Shown in pieces: positions 30,967-35,994 of a DNA stretch of 35,994 nt. The notes beneath the pieces are model-generated. The model did not search any database, was not told the DNA's origin, and saw nothing but the letters and a program-made list of their open reading frames with translations. The stretch lies in assembly GCA_902785365.1 (NCBI GenBank), contig CACZYC010000022.1:1-35994 (forward strand), read 5' to 3'. The DNA is from an uncultured Ruminococcus sp. GTDB lineage: Bacteria > Bacillota > Clostridia > Oscillospirales > Acutalibacteraceae. The position numbers and the translations under genes were made by a program. Position 1 is the stretch's first letter. Each line of letters begins with the position of its first letter.

Positions 30967-33051
30967 ATGATCAAAAAGATGCACGCGATAATCTCTGTCG
31001 CTCTTGCGCTTGTACTTGTGATGGGTACATTTGCTTGTATGGCGTTCACGGCAAGCGCGCAGGATGAAAACTCTCCGCTTAACGACCAGGGGCTCGTTAA
31101 GGATATTGAGGGAGGTAACATTCTTCACTGCTGGTGTTGGAACTTCAACACAATCAAGGAGAATATTCCAAAGATTGCCGAATCGGGATATTCCGCTGTG
31201 CAGACCTCACCGATAAACGAGGTTTATAAGGGACACAACGGAGGATTACAGATTTACGGTACAGGCGGCAGATGGTATTATCATTATCAGCCCACAAACT
31301 ACACGATAGGCAACTATCAGCTCGGTACAGAGGCTGAGTTCAAGGCTATGTGTGAGACTGCCCACAGTTACGGGGTAAAGGTAATTGTTGACGTTGTTGC
31401 CAACCACACAACCACCGCGACAGGCAGTGTTTCGGGATCACTCAAATACATTCAGGGCGGACTATATCACCAAAACGGCAATATTCCGAACGGCTCCACC
31501 AACCGTTATGATATGACTCAGAAGTGTCTGTCCGCGCTGCCCGACTGCAACACACAGAACAAGAATTATCAGAATGTTATTCTGAATTATCTGAAGAAAT
31601 GCATATCCGACGGCGCTGACGGTTTTCGCTTTGACGCTGCTAAGCATATTGAGCTTCCCAACGACGACGAAAGCTATGCCTCGGATTTCTGGCCGACAGT
31701 TCTTGATAACGATTCGACCTTCCAGTACGGAGAGGTTCTCCAGTCCAACAACGACCACTTCGCCGACTACTCAAAGATTATGCACTTAACCGCATCAAAC
31801 CACGGCGGAACCCTGAGAGGTTACTTCAAAAACGGCTGCAGCACTATTTCGGCGGCTTCGTTTATCGGCTATAACAGCGGCGGCGTTAAGGGCAACCGTC
31901 TTGTAACATGGGTTGAGTCCCACGATACGTACGCCAATGATGAGGACGCTACCATCCCGAGCCTGTCATCATTCTGGATGACGAACGACGAAATCCGCCG
32001 CGGATGGGCGCTTATAAGCTCGCGTAAAAATTCGACTTCACTGTTCTTTAACCGTCCCGCGGGAAGCCAGCCGACTACTGACGAAGACCTCGACGGTAAC
32101 TCCAGATGGGGCGATAACAAGATAGGCGACGCGGGTGACGACAACTGGTATCACCCCGAGGTTGTCGCTGTCAACAAGTTCCGCAACGCTATGTGGGGCG
32201 AGAGCGAAAAGCTCGAGAATCTCAACAGCAAAAACAACCTTATTATGGTAACCAGAGGTACACGCGGCGCTGTAATCATCAACAATTCTTCTTCCGACCT
32301 TGTTCTCAACGGACAGGCTACAAATATGGTTGACGGTACATATACCGACAAGGCTTACGGCTCAGTGTTTACTGTTTCAGGCGGTAAACTCAGCGGTACG
32401 GTCAAGGCTAAGGGAATCGCTGTTATTTATGACGAGAGCATACAGCCCACTTATCCTCCCGAGACTGAGGCTACTGAGACTACCGAAGCTTCAAGCGAAA
32501 CACAACCGACGGAAGCTTCCGCTACTTCCATTAAGGTTTCAGCCGCTAAGAAAAATATATATGTGAACGCTTCAACAAAGGTTACTGCGACAGTAACCAA
32601 TCCTGTCGGCGATACTACCTTCAAGTCCAGCAACACGAGCGTCGCAACAGTAAAAACAAGCGGCAATATTGCTACGGTAACAGGTAAAAAAGCGGGTTCT
32701 GTCACTATAACAGCTACTAACAACGGCAAATCCGCTACGGTTAAGATCACAGTCGCTAAGAGAGCTAACACGATGACTGTAAAAGCCAAAGCGTGCTCGG
32801 CTAAGGCTAAGAAGAAGAGCACTATCAAGAAAGCCAAAGCGTTTACAATAAAGAACGCAAAGGGTAAGGTCACATTCAAAAAGGCTTCGGGCGACAAAAA
32901 AATCACAATAGCCAAGACAGGCAACATCACAGTTAAGAAGGGCTTAAAGAAAGGCAAGACCTATAAGCTTAATGTGAAAGTGACTGCCGCCGGCAACACA
33001 GTATATAAGGCTGTTTCGAAATCAGTTACAGTCAAAATTAAAATAAAGTAA
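30967..33051 (+). CDS. Secreted alpha-amylase (GH13, AmyE-like) with Ig-type tail
   Basis: This exported endo-amylase of 694 residues acts on starch alpha-1,4 bonds. A signal peptide (1-31, ASA/QD) precedes a GH13 barrel very like Bacillus AmyE (subfamily 28-like): DVVANH (142-147), the nucleophile D223 in GFRFDAAKH, the acid/base E256 in FQYGEVLQ and D320 in WVESHD. A Thr/Glu linker, a BIg2-type Ig domain (about 520-599) and a lysine-rich C-terminal module (600-694) follow. The last two are shared with the starch-binding protein at 17441 and may attach both to the cell surface. The start at 30967 has AAAGGATGG upstream. No dockerin. Confidence 0.93.
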   Translation: MIKKMHAIISVALALVLVMGTFACMAFTASAQDENSPLNDQGLVKDIEGGNILHCWCWNFNTIKENIPKIAESGYSAVQTSPINEVYKGHNGGLQIYGTGGRWYYHYQPTNYTIGNYQLGTEAEFKAMCETAHSYGVKVIVDVVANHTTTATGSVSGSLKYIQGGLYHQNGNIPNGSTNRYDMTQKCLSALPDCNTQNKNYQNVILNYLKKCISDGADGFRFDAAKHIELPNDDESYASDFWPTVLDNDSTFQYGEVLQSNNDHFADYSKIMHLTASNHGGTLRGYFKNGCSTISAASFIGYNSGGVKGNRLVTWVESHDTYANDEDATIPSLSSFWMTNDEIRRGWALISSRKNSTSLFFNRPAGSQPTTDEDLDGNSRWGDNKIGDAGDDNWYHPEVVAVNKFRNAMWGESEKLENLNSKNNLIMVTRGTRGAVIINNSSSDLVLNGQATNMVDGTYTDKAYGSVFTVSGGKLSGTVKAKGIAVIYDESIQPTYPPETEATETTEASSETQPTEASATSIKVSAAKKNIYVNASTKVTATVTNPVGDTTFKSSNTSVATVKTSGNIATVTGKKAGSVTITATNNGKSATVKITVAKRANTMTVKAKACSAKAKKKSTIKKAKAFTIKNAKGKVTFKKASGDKKITIAKTGNITVKKGLKKGKTYKLNVKVTAAGNTVYKAVSKSVTVKIKIK

Positions 33052-33084
33052 AATAATAAAAAATTATTTAGGAGTGAAGAAGTT

Positions 33085-35694
33085 TTGAAATTAAAAACTA
33101 CCAGTGTTCTGCTTGCGCTTGTTATGCTTTTGAGCTGTGTCTTGGTATCAAACCTTCCCGTTAATGCCATTGATACCGCAAAACAAACCGTATCGAGCAA
33201 AAGCACAGGTCCGCAGAGTAAAATCCAGGGTTCGGCAATTCTTCATTGCTTTGACTGGTCTTACAATTCGATTAAAAACAACCTTTCCGCCATCAAGGCG
33301 GCGGGATACACCGCTGTCCAGACTTCTCCCGTACAGCCCGCCAAGGACTATAACGGAAACTGGCGTGACCAGAGTGGTCAGTGGTGGAAGCTCTACCAGC
33401 CTCTCGGTATCCGTGTTTCGGGCAGTAACCAGACCTGGCTCGGAAGCAAAGACGAGCTCAAGTCCTTGTGTACCACTGCCGAGAGTATGGGCATCAAGGT
33501 TATTGTTGACGTTGTAGCCAACCACGTCGCCAATAAGCAGGACGGCGGCGGCTACGGTAACGTAAACGACGCTGTTGACAGTGAATTGAAGCGTCAGGAT
33601 TATTACCACAGCTCAGGCGACTGGGCAAACGACGGAAGCCGTTGGTCTGTTACACAGGGCCATATCGGTATGCCCGACCTCAACACGGGACACAGTGATA
33701 TTCAGGGCAAGTTCAAGAGCTTCCTTCAGGACTGCGTAGCTCAGGGCGTTGACGGCTTCCGTTTCGACGCGGCTAAGCACATTGAGCTCCCCACAGACGA
33801 CGGCTGCGGCAGCCAGTTCTGGCCGACAGTTCTAGGCGGAGTTCCCAATGCTTACTCTTACGGTGAAATCCTCAACAGCCCGGGCGGTGGATGCAGTATC
33901 AGCAACTATACCAATTATATGAGTGTTACCGATAACAACGCGGGCGACTACCGCCTCAAATGCGCTTGTGACAAGAACGCTCAAGGGCTTGCCTCCAGCT
34001 CGCCCGGCGACGGCAAGAGCGGACTGGCTCCAAACAAATCTGTGCTATGGGTTGAGTCGCATGATACATATATGGGTAACTCAGGCTCAGCAGGCATCAA
34101 GAAAACAAATGGCGTTGATAACAGCAATATCGTCAAGGCATGGGCTATGGTAGGCTCAAGAGCTGAGTGTTCCGCGCTGTATTTTGCCCGTCCCGCGGCT
34201 AATATGGGCGACGCCAGTACGGATACAACATGGAAGTCCACTCCTGTTGCTGAGGTCAATAAGTTTAAGAACTACTTTGACGGCGAGTCTGAGTACCTCT
34301 CCAGTCAGGGCGACTGCGCGTACAATGAGCGCGGTACAACCGGTGTGGTTATCTCCAAGCTCAACGGCAGCGGCAGTGTATCGCTGACAGCTCACAAGAT
34401 GAAAGACGGTCAGTATAAGGACTGGGTTTCGGGCGGTACATTCAACGTATCGGGCGGAAAAATCAGCGGTAATGTCGGAGCTTCGGGTGTAGCTGTTGTT
34501 TACAACGCTACCACTGAGCCCGAAGGCCCTTCCGTATCAATCAACTTCAACGGCGGTAACAACGGCGGTAATTTCTACGGTTCAACTACCGTTACTCTTT
34601 ACGCGGCTAACGTAAGTTCCGCTACATATAAGCTTGGCAACGATTCCGCCAAAAGTTATACAACGGGTACAACTATTACAATCGGCGCGGGTATGAACAA
34701 TGGTGAGTCAATTAACCTTGTTCTCACAGGTACAGGCAACGGAAAAACTGTTACGCAGAGCTATACGTTTACAAAGAAAGCGCGTCCCTCTATGTCGGGT
34801 AATACGGTTGTTTTCTATGACGATACATCTACAAAATGGGGCAACGTCTGCGCCTATGTATATGCTTCTCAGAACGATACGGTTATCAACAACGCAGGAT
34901 GGCCGGGAGCATCTATGACCAACCTGGGCGATAACCTCTGGGGCTATGTCATTGACGACAGCAAGTTCCCGAACGCTAACGTTATTTTTGCCAAATCCGA
35001 CGGAAGCGCTCAGCACAACGGCCATGATGAACCGGGACTTCCGATAAGCAAGGGACAGTGGAAAATTTATTCCAACGGTTCATGGCAGGATTATCCAAAA
35101 CCTGAGCAGCCTACTCAGCAGACTCAGGCGACAAACCCGACATCTTCGGGCGCGACATACTACTACGGCGATAATAACTGTGACAAAAAGGTAAACATCA
35201 ACGATGTTACATATATCCAGTTCAATATTATCGGCATAGCCGCCTATTCATCACCCTCTGCGCTCGGCAAGATTCTGGGTGACGTTGACGGTAACGGCAA
35301 AATCAAAATACAGGACGCTAACCTGATACAGCAGAAGCTTGCGGGAATCACCTCGGCGGGCAATAAAACAGGCACAGCGTATGTTGATCCGTCAACCCAG
35401 CCGACTACTCCGACATACACCCAGCCTCAGACTCAGGCTACCCAGCAGACCAGCCAGAGCGGTACGGTAACAATCTATTTTGACAATACAGGTTATATGA
35501 GTGATCCTTTCGCTCGTTGCTTTATTCAGAATTATAATGATCATACCGATTATAATATGCAGTATGTAAGCGGATCTATATTCAAAGTTACTATTCCAAG
35601 CAGCTTTAAGAAAGTAGAATTCCGCTATGATAACGGAAATCAGTGTACATCTTGGTATGACATTGTGGATGGTAAGACATATTATAAAAACTAA
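33085..35694 (+). CDS. Secreted dockerin-bearing alpha-amylase
   Basis: This 869-residue exported amylase has a signal peptide (about 1-28), a GH13 AmyE-like catalytic domain (DVVANH 142-147, nucleophile D228, acid/base E261, D327 in WVESHD) and an all-beta module (about 474-569). A CBM26-like starch-binding domain (570-670), a type I dockerin (692-756) with two calcium loops (DNNCDKKVNIND and DVDGNGKIKIQD), a Gln/Thr linker and a short C-terminal beta module (793-869) follow. The dockerin would lock it onto a cohesin scaffold, as in the R. bromii amylosome; no cohesin is in the window. The start is TTG with AGGAGTG upstream, 33 bases after amylase 1, so the two are probably co-transcribed. 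Confidence 0.93.
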   Translation: MKLKTTSVLLALVMLLSCVLVSNLPVNAIDTAKQTVSSKSTGPQSKIQGSAILHCFDWSYNSIKNNLSAIKAAGYTAVQTSPVQPAKDYNGNWRDQSGQWWKLYQPLGIRVSGSNQTWLGSKDELKSLCTTAESMGIKVIVDVVANHVANKQDGGGYGNVNDAVDSELKRQDYYHSSGDWANDGSRWSVTQGHIGMPDLNTGHSDIQGKFKSFLQDCVAQGVDGFRFDAAKHIELPTDDGCGSQFWPTVLGGVPNAYSYGEILNSPGGGCSISNYTNYMSVTDNNAGDYRLKCACDKNAQGLASSSPGDGKSGLAPNKSVLWVESHDTYMGNSGSAGIKKTNGVDNSNIVKAWAMVGSRAECSALYFARPAANMGDASTDTTWKSTPVAEVNKFKNYFDGESEYLSSQGDCAYNERGTTGVVISKLNGSGSVSLTAHKMKDGQYKDWVSGGTFNVSGGKISGNVGASGVAVVYNATTEPEGPSVSINFNGGNNGGNFYGSTTVTLYAANVSSATYKLGNDSAKSYTTGTTITIGAGMNNGESINLVLTGTGNGKTVTQSYTFTKKARPSMSGNTVVFYDDTSTKWGNVCAYVYASQNDTVINNAGWPGASMTNLGDNLWGYVIDDSKFPNANVIFAKSDGSAQHNGHDEPGLPISKGQWKIYSNGSWQDYPKPEQPTQQTQATNPTSSGATYYYGDNNCDKKVNINDVTYIQFNIIGIAAYSSPSALGKILGDVDGNGKIKIQDANLIQQKLAGITSAGNKTGTAYVDPSTQPTTPTYTQPQTQATQQTSQSGTVTIYFDNTGYMSDPFARCFIQNYNDHTDYNMQYVSGSIFKVTIPSSFKKVEFRYDNGNQCTSWYDIVDGKTYYKN

Positions 35695-35705
35695 TATTTT
35701 TGATT

Positions 35706-35736
35706 AATCAGGGCGACCAAATTGGCCGCCCTGATT
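35706..35736. terminator. Stem-loop after the dockerin amylase
   Basis: A 13-bp stem with one mismatch (35706-35718 with 35724-35736) closes a 5-nt loop, 11 bp after the stop codon. It lacks a clear downstream T-run, so termination is plausible but not certain. Confidence 0.5.
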
Positions 35737-35768
35737 CTGTACAAATTGCGTTTTTAGATAAAGCGCAA

Positions 35769-35829
35769 AGCCCTCCCTTGGGGGAGGGTGGGCAAATCGC
35801 CCCAAAGGCGATTTGGTCGGGAGAGGGTC
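35769..35829. repeat. GC-rich double-hairpin intergenic repeat
   Basis: CCCTCCC/GGGAGGG (35771-35777 with 35782-35788) and CAAATCGCC/GGCGATTTG (35793-35801 with 35807-35815) are followed by GGTCGGGAGAGGGTC. This looks like a common Clostridia intergenic repeat family and seems to be coupled to the repeat that follows. Confidence 0.6.
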
Positions 35830-35879
35830 AATTTTATAAAGCACGATAGCACAAATTTTTTTATTCAAAATGGGAGAGC

Positions 35880-35994
35880 GCAATCTAACGTTGACCCCGT
35901 ACAAAATATAGTCGTCTCGCTTCGCCCTTGGAGCGGGCTTGCGACACTCCTTATTTTGCACAGCGCTTTTGCTCCCTTCATCAGCCACTGGCGG
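35880..35994 (-). repeat. Inverted copy of the module found inside E1/E2, cut by the window edge
   Basis: On the minus strand CCGCCAGTGGCTGATGAAGG, GAGCAAAAGCGCTGTGCAAA and ATAAGGAGT (35946-35994) match E1 at about 4347-4396, and ACGACTATATTTTGTACGGG (35895-35914) matches E2 near 5646-5665. No heptad arms or E core are present here, so the module is independent of E and was probably inserted into E1/E2. The end of the window truncates it. Confidence 0.72.

Noticed and set aside
35704..35988. 94-codon minus-strand frame at the right end
   Set aside because: It runs through two repeat families and a hairpin, has no ribosome binding site, and its composition is unlike neighbouring proteins.

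Overview
The window looks like a chromosomal segment of a Gram-positive, strictly anaerobic gut Clostridium of the Ruminococcus type. The evidence is strong AGGAGG-type ribosome binding sites, TTGACA/TATAAT promoters with 17-bp spacing, an oxygen-independent (class III) ribonucleotide reductase, a class 1B dihydroorotate dehydrogenase (pyrK-pyrD), an actinomycete-unlike L10 leader, and secreted GH13 amylases, one of which carries a dockerin. A dockerin-bearing amylase next to starch-binding (CBM26-like) modules recalls the amylosome of Ruminococcus bromii. The species assignment is inference from protein content only.

Layout, left to right. 1-4.1 kb: degV on the plus strand converges on a minus-strand operon murI - DUF1934 (ywiB-like) - argS. 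4.1-5.8 kb: an unrecognised gene bracketed by two copies (E1, E2) of a non-coding interspersed repeat. 5.8-9.9 kb: rpmG-secE-nusG-rplK-rplA-rplJ-rplL, with two look-alike L1-binding hairpins (before rplK and before rplA), an L10 leader with attenuator before rplJ, and an L10 with a long acidic repeat tail. The cluster ends in a terminator with no rpoB behind it. 9.9-13.7 kb: a 42-codon gene, a YdcF-like membrane protein, a paired NifU-like / GGGtGRT operon of unknown function, a C_GCAxxG_C_C family protein and a small hypothetical followed by repeat E3. 13.9-17.1 kb: nrdD-nrdG with a strong promoter and three NrdR-box-like palindromes, then repeat E4. 17.4-21.5 kb: a secreted multi-domain starch-binding-type protein and a PutP-type sodium/solute symporter. 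21.7-30.8 kb: a plus-strand housekeeping run, alr-polA, a YwlE-like phosphatase - rimI - tsaD, a transglutaminase-fold lipoprotein, pyrK-pyrD and ruvX. 30.8-36 kb: a palindromic intergenic repeat, two tandem secreted alpha-amylases, and a repeat-rich tail that runs off the window.

The most striking unexplained element is the E family (E1-E4): 240-360 bp, non-coding, with terminal inverted repeats built from TCAGTGG-type heptads, a conserved core of three stem-loops (one showing a compensatory base change between copies), variable interiors, and one end flush against a different A/T-rich hairpin in every copy. Two copies begin at the base after a stop codon, and two end 5-6 bp before the -35 box of the next gene. 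A module carried inside E1 and E2 reappears independently at the right edge of the window. The second candidate system is the NifU-like / GGGtGRT pair, which has its own strong promoter and no known function.

Starts were chosen by ribosome binding site, and several differ from the longest open frame: the gene at 4586, rplJ at 8667 (TTG), ydcF-like at 10889, nifU-like at 12705, the small gene at 13427, nrdD at 16806, the starch-binding protein at 19762, alr at 21740, pyrK at 28745 and amylase 1 at 30967.
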